Virus record (IMG/VR): IMGVR_UViG_3300043775_001487
Span: 1 to 53,393 of that record
Direction: 5' to 3' (one strand)
Length of the DNA stretch: 53,393 nt
From: a virus
Shown: positions 35,720-44,616 of the stretch, one piece after another
How the letters are laid out: every line of letters begins with the position of its first letter
Position numbering within the stretch: position 1 is the first letter of the stretch
Translations under genes and position numbers: made by a program
Notes under the pieces: model-generated
Told to the model about the DNA's origin: nothing
Seen by the model: the letters and a program-made list of their open reading frames with translations, nothing else
Database searches by the model: none

Positions 35720-36186
35720 TGACTAAAAAACTTGAAACTCTGCTTAATATCGAAGAAAAAGCACCACTTAAAATCAAGTCAAACGAAGAAACACAAGCTG
35801 AAGTTGCTAGTATTCAACAAAGCTATAATGAAATCACCGAGATGGCTAAGGGATTACCTAGAATCCGTGAGTTAGAAAACTTAGGTGAAAGAGAACTTGA
35901 AAAACTTGCAAAGAAAGCAGAAGCTGCATACGATGACCTAATGGACTTGGGTATGAATGTAGAAGTCAGATATGCAAGTAGAATCTTTGAAGTAGCAAGT
36001 AGTATGTTAGGGCACTCAATCTCAGCGAATACCGCTAAGATTGATAAGAAATTAAAAGCAGTTGATATGCAACTCAAGAAACTTAAGATGGAAAACAGAG
36101 CACCAGAAGATGATATGATCGATGGTACTGCTTATGTTACCCTAGATAGAAACGAGTTGATGTCCAAACTTTCTGGTAAAGGCTAA
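35719..36186 (+). CDS. 16: Terminase small subunit gp16
   Basis: This 155-residue, largely helical protein has a charged coiled-coil centre (IRELENLGERELEKLAKKAE, YDDLMDLGMNVEVRYASRIF) and the C-terminal DDMIDGTAYVTLDRNELMSK, a tail found in gp16-type small terminases of T4-like phages as I recall. Length is close to T4 gp16 (164). Role: ring-forming regulator that recognises concatemeric DNA and stimulates gp17. It lies upstream of the large subunit, separated by two genes, a small antisense gene and repeats. Confidence 0.72.
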   Translation: MTKKLETLLNIEEKAPLKIKSNEETQAEVASIQQSYNEITEMAKGLPRIRELENLGERELEKLAKKAEAAYDDLMDLGMNVEVRYASRIFEVASSMLGHSISANTAKIDKKLKAVDMQLKKLKMENRAPEDDMIDGTAYVTLDRNELMSKLSGKG

Positions 36187-36189
36187 ATA
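36184..36189 (+). promoter_or_regulatory. Late promoter box overlapping the gp16 stop
   Basis: AGGCTAAATA includes the gp16 TAA stop; the next ATG (36195) is 5 nt after the box. Confidence 0.5.
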
Positions 36190-36194
36190 TAATC

Positions 36195-36761
36195 ATGAAA
36201 ACACTACATCAATATCTCGCAGAATCGAAAAAAGACTACAACTTTGTTGTTAAGATTGCTGGTCCGCTACCTGATGAATTTGAAGGTACCTTGAAATCTA
36301 AACTAGAACAATTCAAAGTGTTGCATTTCGATAAAACAACGACAACACCAATTCAAAAGCAACCTATTGACTTCCCAAATAAAGCAAATTGCGAAGTTCA
36401 TGTGTTTGCTATTACTTGTGATTACCCAGTGATTCCACCTGAAATCGCACAGCGTATCAAATCAACCGGTGTTGATGAATCGTCTATTCGAGTTCATAAC
36501 GCAGAAGACCCTTCACTTGATTACATCCCAGTTGGTGAACAAGTTCCTTCTGGTCATGCGTTATTATCAGACCCACATTACAAAGAAGCCCCTGCTATTA
36601 ATCAAAAAGACCACTACGGTCCAGAATATAACAAAGGTTTCTTAAAAGGTTTGGCTGCTCAAGCCAAAGACCGTAAAAAAGAATTTGGTCAAAACGTCGA
36701 ATACAAGATTGCAAAACAGAAAATAGATAAGACTGGCCTTAATAGCGCCATCGGGAGTTAA
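36195..36761 (+). CDS. Conserved T4-like protein of the head/terminase cluster
   Basis: This 188-residue protein opens with MKTLHQYLAESKKDYNFVVKIAGPLPD, then TPIQKQPIDFPNKANCEVHV and TCDYPVIPPEIAQ. From memory, this order (MKTxxQYLxES, KIAG, TPIQxxPxDFP, then NCEV) is shared by an uncharacterised family next to head genes of marine T4-like phages. The C-terminal third (GPEYNKGFLKGLAAQAKDRK) is basic. It contains no enzyme motif. Late expression and position suggest a virion or assembly role. The ATG is 5 nt after a TAAATA box; an AAAGG lies 12-13 nt upstream. Confidence 0.6.
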   Translation: MKTLHQYLAESKKDYNFVVKIAGPLPDEFEGTLKSKLEQFKVLHFDKTTTTPIQKQPIDFPNKANCEVHVFAITCDYPVIPPEIAQRIKSTGVDESSIRVHNAEDPSLDYIPVGEQVPSGHALLSDPHYKEAPAINQKDHYGPEYNKGFLKGLAAQAKDRKKEFGQNVEYKIAKQKIDKTGLNSAIGS

Positions 36762-36763
36762 AC

Positions 36764-37471
36764 ATGGATTTCCACAGCCTAGTGGCAAAAATGGGTGAGT
36801 TAAGCAAACCCTTAACAGAAAGCGAAGTTAAAATTGGTGAATGCGGAATGGATACAACTACTCCACACAACCCACCTACAATGACAGTTAGCTTGAATGC
36901 AAATGGCTTAGATGATATCTCTAGCCTAATGCGATTACTGGTTAAAGTTAACCCAGATATGATGCCTAAAGATGACAAAGGTCCTACTTTATCAGCAGAT
37001 CCAAATATCTTAACCATTTCTAACAATCACCCAGAACCCCTTAAAATGCTTCCAGAACCAGCAGATTTAGATGGTGATGAAGACGGTGATTTAGATAATG
37101 ACGAAGATGAAGGAATGGCTGGTTCTATCGCAGGCGGTATTGCCGGTGGAATTGCCACTAAATCTTTGGCAGGTGCTTCTACTGGTGCTAAAATCGGATC
37201 AGAAATTCAAGATAAATTCTTTGGTGATGAAGAAGAAACCGAAGAAGATTTAGATGGTGGCTTCCAATCAGCTAACACATCGAATAAAGATACTAAAACC
37301 TTTGATACTGACAAACTAGTTGGTAAAAGTAATGGCATCGATAAAGAAAAAGATATGGTAAAACATAGTTACAAGCAAGGTGATAACCCAATGGCTATGA
37401 AAGATCGTGACTTTAAAGAATCAATCAAACTTGATTTACAACAACGGTTGGCTGAAATCAAAGCACGTTAA
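36764..37471 (+). CDS. Conserved acidic head-cluster protein
   Basis: This 235-residue protein begins 2 nt after the previous stop. It has ANGLDDISSLMRLLVKVNPD near residues 45-64, an acidic stretch (DGDEDGDLDNDEDEG), a Gly/Ala segment (GSIAGGIAGGIATKSLAGAS) that could be a short glycine-zipper, and a C-terminal helix FKESIKLDLQQRLAEIKAR. Its companion upstream gene is usually its neighbour in related phages as far as I recall. No function is known. A glycine zipper of this kind can cross a membrane or pack helices; which applies here is not clear. Confidence 0.55.
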   Translation: MDFHSLVAKMGELSKPLTESEVKIGECGMDTTTPHNPPTMTVSLNANGLDDISSLMRLLVKVNPDMMPKDDKGPTLSADPNILTISNNHPEPLKMLPEPADLDGDEDGDLDNDEDEGMAGSIAGGIAGGIATKSLAGASTGAKIGSEIQDKFFGDEEETEEDLDGGFQSANTSNKDTKTFDTDKLVGKSNGIDKEKDMVKHSYKQGDNPMAMKDRDFKESIKLDLQQRLAEIKAR

Positions 37472-37491
37472 TCTTTCGATTAACCAAAAAG

Positions 37492-37515
37492 AAAGGCACC
37501 TACTCGGTGCCTTTT
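37492..37515. terminator. Terminator between convergent genes
   Basis: AAAGGCACC, TACTC, GGTGCCTTT. It ends the plus-strand operon; the antisense small gene's stop lies within the same hairpin. Confidence 0.8.
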
Positions 37516-37664
37516 CTGTTTAAGATGTTATAGATTTCAAACTGGCGATTCAAGTTTTCCAATGCCTTCTTAGTATAGTAGCATTCACCTAGTTCACTTT
37601 GAAGTTTTTCATACCCAATTTTGAATTGATTATAAACCGTCAATTGTTGTTCTGCTTGTGTCAT
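37500..37664 (-). CDS. Small antisense protein, 54 residues
   Basis: On the minus strand an ATG at 37664 is preceded by AAAGGAGAACGCT, a near-perfect ribosome-binding site, and opens a 54-codon frame ending TAG at 37500. The product starts MTQAEQQLTVYNQFKIGYEK and is mainly a single predicted helix with many Gln, Glu and Lys, ending NRKGTE. Its stop lies inside the terminator of the opposing operon. No family is recognised. The strong start signal and normal codon use support a real gene. Confidence 0.65.
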   Translation of the reverse strand: MTQAEQQLTVYNQFKIGYEKLQSELGECYYTKKALENLNRQFEIYNILNRKGTE

Positions 37665-37691
37665 AGCGTTCTCCTTTCTTGTATTTACATT

Positions 37692-37714
37692 GGCTCGCTC
37701 CTAGCGGAGCTCGC
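37692..37714 (+). repeat. Dispersed hairpin family, copy 5
   Basis: GGCTCG, CTCC, TAGC, GGAG, CTCGC. Lies upstream of the terminase promoter. Confidence 0.75.
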
Positions 37715-37756
37715 AACATCTATTATAGGTTTTTAGCACATAATCCACGATAAGTC

Positions 37757-37777
37757 AATTATCTTTTAGGGTAAATA
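37757..37777 (+). promoter_or_regulatory. AATTATCTTTTAG motif plus late box before the large terminase
   Basis: The motif (37757-37769) is separated by GG from TAAATAC. The terminase ATG lies 34 nt further, with ATAAGGAAATAA between. Confidence 0.55.
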
Positions 37778-37811
37778 CAACTAATTAAACCACATAAGGA
37801 AATAACCAAAG

Positions 37812-39431
37812 ATGGCAAACAGAAACCTAGATGGCGTTCAAATCTTAAGAGCACATCAAAAACAACAATACACACTTGAACAAGTACAACACTTAGAGAA
37901 ATGTATGGATCCAGTTACTGGTCCACTTTACTTCTGCAAAAACTTCTTGAAAATCCAGCATCCAACTAGAGGTGCTATCCCATTTGAACCATACGAATAT
38001 CAAGAAAGATTGATTCAAGCATATAACGATAATACTTATACAATCGCTATGCTACCACGTCAGATGGGTAAAGCCATCTGCAACGAAACTCCAATTTTAA
38101 CACCAACCGGTTTCAAACGAATGGGTGATATCCAAGTCGGTGATACTATCTATACACCTAAAGGTACACCAACCGAAGTAACTTTCATTACCGAAACAAT
38201 GAAAAATCGTACTTGCTATACTATCGAATTCTCACATGGCGAAAAGATCATTGCCGATGCTCATCACCTATGGACTTGGTATGATCCAGGCTACGAAGAC
38301 TTGATCACCGAAAATACAGAATACTTAATTAAACGATTCACCAAGTTTAAAACGGCTAATGTTAAAATTAGTATGGATCATACCAAACTCATTGAATTCG
38401 AAAAGAAACCAATGAAACTAGATCCATATCTGGTTGGTCTTTGGATGGGTAATGACCCTGAAGTAAACCAATTAAGATGTTACACCCATGAATATACCAG
38501 ATACAACGAGATGTTCAAATCCCATGGTCTTACCATGTCAGAATTAACCCTAAGACGACATAGTAAACGATTGGGTATGTACTCTGTTAATAACCTAGAA
38601 TTCATGGTAAAACCTGTTCTAAACAAAGATAATACCCTTCCAGATGAAATGTTAATTAATGATTCTGAAACTCGTTTACAACTTATTCAAGGTATTATGG
38701 ACGTGTGCGGTAGTGTAACCGATACAGGATACTGTACATTTAAACATAACAACGAAAAGATAACGGAACAAGTACGATTTATCCTATCTACACTAGGTGT
38801 TAAAACACATTTGAAAGTCGAAGTCTGTAAGTTTAAAACCAATTACTTCCTTACTTTCTCAACCAAACACCTGAAACTCTTTACCTTATCTGAAAAATTG
38901 GATAAAGCACGATTAAGTACTCACTTCCCAAATAATGAACGGGTGTATATTAAAAATATCACCAAATCAAAATCTGTACCAGTTAGATGCTTACAAGTGG
39001 CAGATAAGAAACATCTATTTTTAGTGGGTAAAACTCTAGTACCAACACATAACACTACTTGTGCTAGTGGCTATCTACTTTGGTATACCATGTTCGTACC
39101 CGAAGCCCAAGTACTGATTGCTGCTCATCTATATGCCGGTGCACAAGATATTATGAACAGATATCGGTATGCCTATGAGAACTTACCAGACTTTATTCGT
39201 GCTGGTGTTTATTCATATAACAGGAATACAATCGAATTTGATAATGGTGCTCGTATCCAAGCAACCACCACTACTGAAAATACAGGTCGAGGTAAGTCGC
39301 TTTCTTTGATTTATTGCTTAGATGGCGATACTACTGTTCGTATCAGACACAAGGAAACTCTTGTAGAAGAAGAGATTTCACTCGCTGCGTTATATCAACG
39401 TCTTGACCCAGAGGTTCGGGTTATTGCTTAA
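37812..39431 (+). CDS. 17: Large terminase gp17, N-terminal part with two intein segments
   Basis: This 539-residue product has four parts. Residues 1-87 are the N-terminal ATPase region ending in Walker A PRQMGK. Residues 88-414 are an intein. Residues 415-501 continue the ATPase (TTCASGYLLWY ... ENTGRGKSLSLIY). Residues 502-539 start with CLDGDTTVRI, the N-terminal fragment of a second, split intein. The rest of the ATPase and the nuclease come from the gene at 41670. The joined exteins read PRQMGK-TTCASG (Walker A) and LSLIY-CDE (Walker B), as in T4 gp17 (SRQLGKTT, MIYIDE). gp17 is the packaging motor. AAGGAAAT precedes the ATG. Confidence 0.92.
   Translation: MANRNLDGVQILRAHQKQQYTLEQVQHLEKCMDPVTGPLYFCKNFLKIQHPTRGAIPFEPYEYQERLIQAYNDNTYTIAMLPRQMGKAICNETPILTPTGFKRMGDIQVGDTIYTPKGTPTEVTFITETMKNRTCYTIEFSHGEKIIADAHHLWTWYDPGYEDLITENTEYLIKRFTKFKTANVKISMDHTKLIEFEKKPMKLDPYLVGLWMGNDPEVNQLRCYTHEYTRYNEMFKSHGLTMSELTLRRHSKRLGMYSVNNLEFMVKPVLNKDNTLPDEMLINDSETRLQLIQGIMDVCGSVTDTGYCTFKHNNEKITEQVRFILSTLGVKTHLKVEVCKFKTNYFLTFSTKHLKLFTLSEKLDKARLSTHFPNNERVYIKNITKSKSVPVRCLQVADKKHLFLVGKTLVPTHNTTCASGYLLWYTMFVPEAQVLIAAHLYAGAQDIMNRYRYAYENLPDFIRAGVYSYNRNTIEFDNGARIQATTTTENTGRGKSLSLIYCLDGDTTVRIRHKETLVEEEISLAALYQRLDPEVRVIA
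38073..39053 (+). other. Class 3 intein in Walker A of gp17
   Basis: This 327-residue in-frame insert begins AICNETPILTPTGF and ends LVPTHN before Thr. It lacks an N-terminal Cys or Ser. Block B is GEKIIADAHHLWTW with Trp at position 12 and His at 10; block F has Cys in VRCLQV where class 1 inteins have Asp; block G has Thr before HN. Trp, Cys and Thr together define class 3 inteins. The middle holds a LAGLIDADG-like domain with altered motifs (YLVGLWMGND and QGIMDVCGSV), so the endonuclease is probably dead. Confidence 0.88.
39315..39431 (+). other. Split intein N-fragment at Walker B of gp17
   Basis: These are the last 38 codons of the first terminase gene. They begin with Cys (CLDGDTTVRIRHKE) and end with a normal stop. 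The segment covers only intein block A, much shorter than the ~100 residues of usual split inteins, and it directly follows LSLIY. It matches the design of AceL-TerL-type atypically split inteins. Confidence 0.87.
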
Positions 39432-39432
39432 T

Positions 39433-39449
39433 GGCTCGCTGACGCTCGC
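39433..39449 (+). repeat. Dispersed hairpin family, copy 6 (shortest)
   Basis: GGCTCG, C, TGAC, G, CTCGC: the inner stem is reduced to 1 bp. It starts 1 nt after the stop of the split terminase N-gene. Confidence 0.6.
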
Positions 39450-39495
39450 ACATATAATATGAAACTAAAAGACGTAACTATCCATTAATAGAATA

Positions 39496-39836
39496 CTAAA
39501 AGATGATTGTCTTAATAGGTATATTATCTTTTAGTTATGATGTTCTTATTGATGTTTTATATGTGATGTTATTATTAATGATATTATAGATGATCTTATA
39601 GATGATGTTTATTACTGATGTTATTAATGATCTTATTGATGTGAGTTATTAATGAATTATCTTTTAGTTTAAAATGTATGTGTTCGAATAGATATAAAAT
39701 GTACGTGTGCATCTGGTAAAAAGCTAAAATGTATGTGCGCGAATGGAAACAGCTATAAGGCAATTATCTTTTAGGTTCAAAATGTGCGTGCGCGTGGCTT
39801 AAGCAGGTAGGATATAATGGATCTATTATCTTTTAG
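39496..39836. repeat. Cluster of CTAAAAGATAATT motifs and AAAATGTRYGTG repeats
   Basis: Five motif copies lie at 39496 (GATGATT variant), 39523, 39655, 39762 and 39825, the last four inverted. Between 39671 and 39794 are four imperfect units beginning AAAATGTRYGTGY (starts 39671, 39696, 39726, 39779). The stretch 39536-39655 is degenerate GATGTTATTA-like low complexity. No open frame of note. It lies between the two halves of the split terminase. Confidence 0.65.
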
Positions 39837-39849
39837 GATTATCTAATAT

Positions 39850-40385
39850 GCTCCTACAACTATAGATTTAAGATAGAATCATTAATAGCTTTATTATAGA
39901 GGCTTTTAATACTGCGGTATGTGGAGCGGAACATCTTAACCCGAAAAACTCGGGTTAATTCAAAGCATTCTCAATTGGGTTTAAAGTAATTGAAAAGTTC
40001 TGCGTACAAGTATCGCATCACAGCAGCAGTAGAGCATTACAGAGGCGGTCAGCCGGTACCTCGAGCTCAGTCTTATTAATCTGACGGTGGCCACATAAAC
40101 AACTGCTACCTCATTTATGTGACGTGGGTTTTCTCAACCCATCTTTAGCCTTTGTATATCTTTTTGCTATAACACAAATGGGTTGTATGAAGGCATATCC
40201 CATAACTCATCTGGTGGGGTAGTGTGTTATATCTCCGTTGCTAACTTCGGAACTTCCATCCCTTGTGATCAAGTAGTCCAAGGTTTAAGGGCACGTAATG
40301 GTCGCCTGTGCGCGGCTTTCTTAGCAATTCTCTCGTCTTTCTATGTTCTATCTAGTAATTCGACGAGCAAGGTTTGGCTGGTGCC
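39850..40385 (+). ncRNA. Candidate structured RNA between terminase halves
   Basis: No convincing gene is present over about 540 nt, and base composition is less AT-rich than the flanks. Perfect local hairpins occur in series: TTAACCCG/CGGGTTAA (39936-39958), CAATT/AATTG (39972-39992), TGCG/CGCA (40001-40017), GTCAG/CTGAC (40048-40085), CACATAAA/TTTATGTG (40092-40121), TGGGTT/AACCCA (40125-40141) and CCTTG/CAAGG (40261-40283). This suggests a large folded RNA, strand inferred as plus. I cannot match it to a family by eye; GOLLD-type phage RNAs are one class to compare. It could also be a decayed insertion. Confidence 0.35.
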
Positions 40386-40465
40386 TAAAAGATAATAGAG
40401 TAATTGCTTTTGTGTAAGTAGACTTTGTGTCGGTACTGATTTGAGATGGTCTCTAAAAGATAATT
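40385..40465 (+). repeat. Two CTAAAAGATAAT motif copies
   Basis: Copies at 40385-40396 and 40453-40465, in the opposite orientation to the cluster at 39523-39836. The segment to 40660 holds repeated words (GCTTTTGTGTAA, GAGATGGTCTCT, GTGTCGGTA) but no gene. Confidence 0.6.
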
Positions 40466-40667
40466 GAGTAATAGACTTGGTGTCGGTAATGATTGAGATG
40501 GTCTCTGCAAACTGCTTTTGTGTAACTGCTTTTGTATAAGTATGATTAATTATAACTTAGATTATGGGGACTGTCAACCTATTTTTCAAGGTATCTCGGG
40601 TAATTCTTTAGTATAGTTAATTGTAATCTATTTGGATTGGGTTGTCAAGGGCTTTTTCGATTATCTT

Positions 40668-40946
40668 TTAGACATCACGAACAGCAAGCACACTCCATTT
40701 ACAACTTTTCAAATCAGTGTCATGTTCAACAAGATCTGGAAATGGGTACAAACTTTTAGCATGTCGATCACCTTGCTCTTCACTCGACCAATACCAGTGA
40801 ATTCCTGTAAATGCTCTAAACTTCCTAAACTCTTCTTCAGTCGGTAATCTCCACCCAATTCTACCATCTACATTTAATGCAAAGCAGTAAAATTTGGCAG
40901 TATCCCAGTCCATACTTAATTTGGTTTCGTAGAATTCTAGGGTCAT
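40668..40946 (-). CDS. DUF1566-like protein
   Basis: This 92-residue protein contains WDTAKFYCFALNVDGRIGWR and LPTEEEFRKFRAF, the DUF1566-type signature, then IHWYWSSEEQ and a C-terminal VLAVRDV. It is closely related to the two genes at the window start. Its TAA stop is part of the dispersed motif (CTAAAAGATAAT on the minus strand). Its ATG overlaps the upstream gene's stop by ATGA. It lies antisense inside the gap between the split terminase halves. Function unknown. Confidence 0.65.
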   Translation of the reverse strand: MTLEFYETKLSMDWDTAKFYCFALNVDGRIGWRLPTEEEFRKFRAFTGIHWYWSSEEQGDRHAKSLYPFPDLVEHDTDLKSCKWSVLAVRDV

Positions 40947-41560
40947 TTGATATCTCTTACTGGGTGAATTAAATACATTTCATTTGGGTCATCACCGATA
41001 TCATCAGAATGCCAATACATTCCATGCATGAAGTTAAAGTGATAGCATTCTTTAGGAGTAGGAAACCGCCAGCCAATCTTTCCATCAATGGTAAGTGAAA
41101 AACAATACAACTGTGCTTCTTCTAATGTAACGTCTTTGATATAAGATCGTGGTGCTAATTCAACTGGAATACTGTTGAACGGTTCTTTTGTTCTAACAGC
41201 TCTAACATGTAATTCCCAATCATCAAACGCAATATCATGAACCTCGGTTAGAAAATCATAGGTTTGAATCACCGCATAAGGTTCCACGCCATCGTCATCT
41301 TTGTCAGGATCGGTAATATCATAATCGCAAGTCCAATAATCTGGGGTCTCAACTGAACCATCAACATACGCATCACATAACTTAGTATCTAATCTAACTT
41401 CTTGTAAGTATTGCTCCCGTACAACTAACAACTCTTCATATGTTGGTAATCTCCAGTCGTATTTCCCGTCTACTTCTAGGTTATTGCAGTAATCAATTGC
41501 ATCTTCCCAAGTCGTTATAATCTCAGTTTTTTTCGGTGCTAATTCTAAGTTAAAGTTCAT
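40943..41560 (-). CDS. Two-domain DUF1566-like protein
   Basis: This 205-residue protein has two DUF1566-type units: residues 15-120 (WEDAIDYCNNLEVDGKYDWR, LPTYEELLVV ... ELHVRAVR) and residues 135-205 (LEEAQLYCFSLTIDGKIGWR, FPTPKE ... YLIHPVRDIK). The second unit resembles the neighbouring gene and the genes at 1-651, so the family has expanded by duplication and fusion within this phage. No signal peptide is visible. Role unknown; related domains occur in bacterial surface proteins. Confidence 0.65.
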   Translation of the reverse strand: MNFNLELAPKKTEIITTWEDAIDYCNNLEVDGKYDWRLPTYEELLVVREQYLQEVRLDTKLCDAYVDGSVETPDYWTCDYDITDPDKDDDGVEPYAVIQTYDFLTEVHDIAFDDWELHVRAVRTKEPFNSIPVELAPRSYIKDVTLEEAQLYCFSLTIDGKIGWRFPTPKECYHFNFMHGMYWHSDDIGDDPNEMYLIHPVRDIK

Positions 41561-41625
41561 GCAGATATGAAAATGTAAGTTATTGGTATGGTAACTATAT
41601 CATATATGTATACGTTATGCAACTA

Positions 41626-43158
<1,533 letters not shown>

Positions 43159-43186
43159 CTATAACAAAAAGGACAACCAATGGAAC

Positions 43187-43260
43187 TCGGCAAGGAAGCC
43201 GAGTGACCCCCTAGGACGGGTTGCGACGCGCTAGCGGAGCAGAGGACGCGAGGGTCATTT
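43187..43260 (+). other. Structured left part of the TnpB element
   Basis: CTCGG and CCGAG (43187-43204, loop CAAGGAAG) form one hairpin; GACCC (from 43205) pairs with GGGTC near 43252-43257 across a GC-rich stretch containing CGCGCTAGCG. The GC content is far above the flanks, as at IS200/IS605-type ends. Confidence 0.45.
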
Positions 43261-43333
43261 AATTGGCATGAGCGGCTACTGTCTTACCCGTTATTATACA
43301 GATATCGCTTACCAAGTCAATTTTTAATTTAAC

Positions 43334-43339
43334 TAAATA
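43334..43339 (+). promoter_or_regulatory. Late promoter box before tnpB
   Basis: ACTAAATAG is followed by 5 nt and the tnpB ATG, giving a predicted leaderless late transcript under phage control. Confidence 0.5.
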
Positions 43340-43344
43340 GAGAT

Positions 43345-44616
43345 ATGAGCACATCTACTAAAATCACTGGATACAAAACGAAATGCCTGTTGAATCAGGT
43401 ACAGATCGCTTTGTTCGATAAATCAGTAGATGGTTGTGTATTCGCATATAACGAATTTCTTGCATTGGTGAATGCCGAATATGCCATAACTGGTAAGATT
43501 TCTACCAAATGCTGCAGTGTTAAAGAATTAAGAAATAACAACCCGTGGTTAAAAGAGCTATCTAATCGAGTAATCGATGGAGCTCGTCTTAATCTATTGG
43601 ATGCATTTAACCGGTTCTTTACGAAGCAAAATGACTTTCCTACATTTAAAAATCGATATAGCAAGAGATCACTAAGACATGCCGGTGATTGCTATTTGTA
43701 TATGAAAAATGGGTATATGTACGCATTTATTCCAAAAATTGGTCATGTAAAGCTATTAACTGATTTTGCGGATTCACCTAATAAATTTGATTATACAACC
43801 GTTAGCGGTGTAACATTATCGCAGGATAGTCTTGGAAACTTTTATGTCTCATTTCATGCGAAATCAACAACGGCTCATTTACCGAAAACCTATAAAACTG
43901 TTGGTATTGATCCAGGTCTTACTACTTTTGCAACCTTAAGTACTGGTAAAAAGATCAAGAATCCAAGATTCCGTGAAAGAACTGAAGACCGTATGAAAGC
44001 GCTTCAGCGTAAACTCGCGAAATGCACCAAGAACTCAAGAAGATACAACAAATACAAGAAACAAATAGCCGCACTTCATCAGAAATCGGCAAATCAATTA
44101 AATGACTTTCATAAGAAAGCAGCAAATAAAATAACTAAAGGCTACGACCACATCTGTATCGAAAAGACACAAACGAAGAACATGATGTCTCGTGGTAAAA
44201 AGAAAACAAAAAGCCCTAGACGCCTAGGGAAATCATTCGCTCAAGTCGGAATCAGTGCATTCCGTGAAATCTTGATAAAAAAGGCGGAGCTTGTTGGTAA
44301 ACAAGTACATCTTGTACCAGCACGCAATACAACAAAAACTTGTAGTAGTTGTGGTCATATCCACAACGATTTAACTCTTAAAGATCGGACATGGATTTGC
44401 CCCGTTTGCGGTATTGATCATGATCGAGACATAAATGCTGCCCGTAATATTTTACAAAAAGGGCAAGCTATTCGGTTTACCGGAGGTGGACTTGTTGCAC
44501 TGGGCAACAACACCGGGTTACCTAAACAAAAAAGGATGCCGCAAAGCGGGACACGTCCCGTTAGCAAAAGTACCAGTTCAGCTACTAGTAGTACCAGTAG
44601 CCTACCTGTTATTTAA
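43345..44616 (+). CDS. tnpB: TnpB RNA-guided nuclease
   Basis: This 423-residue protein has the OrfB/TnpB layout: a helical N-terminal region (residues 1-110), a beta region, then a RuvC domain with catalytic Asp189 (VGIDPGLTTFATLS), Glu273 (HICIEKTQTKNM) and Asp362 (DHDRDINAARNIL). A four-Cys zinc ribbon (C333, C336, C352, C355: CSSCG ... CPVCG) is inserted between the last two, and KSFAQVGISAFREIL is typical. All catalytic residues are present, so it is probably active. The last ~40 residues are Ser/Thr-rich, as expected where the coding end overlaps the omega RNA. No usual ribosome-binding site precedes the ATG. Confidence 0.92.
   Translation: MSTSTKITGYKTKCLLNQVQIALFDKSVDGCVFAYNEFLALVNAEYAITGKISTKCCSVKELRNNNPWLKELSNRVIDGARLNLLDAFNRFFTKQNDFPTFKNRYSKRSLRHAGDCYLYMKNGYMYAFIPKIGHVKLLTDFADSPNKFDYTTVSGVTLSQDSLGNFYVSFHAKSTTAHLPKTYKTVGIDPGLTTFATLSTGKKIKNPRFRERTEDRMKALQRKLAKCTKNSRRYNKYKKQIAALHQKSANQLNDFHKKAANKITKGYDHICIEKTQTKNMMSRGKKKTKSPRRLGKSFAQVGISAFREILIKKAELVGKQVHLVPARNTTKTCSSCGHIHNDLTLKDRTWICPVCGIDHDRDINAARNILQKGQAIRFTGGGLVALGNNTGLPKQKRMPQSGTRPVSKSTSSATSSTSSLPVI

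Noticed and set aside
39850-40385. Group I or group II intron in the terminase gap
   Set aside because: I could not find convincing group I P/Q/R/S core pairings or a group II domain V, and the flanks are not exons that would need joining, since the intein halves already account for the gap.
40183-40395. 70-codon plus-strand frame
   Set aside because: No ribosome-binding site, unlikely protein composition, and it overlaps the hairpin-rich stretch that looks non-coding.
43187-43260. Hairpin-rich left region of tnpB as an independent ncRNA gene
   Set aside because: Its position fits the left end of the TnpB element; there is no separate evidence for a transcript.
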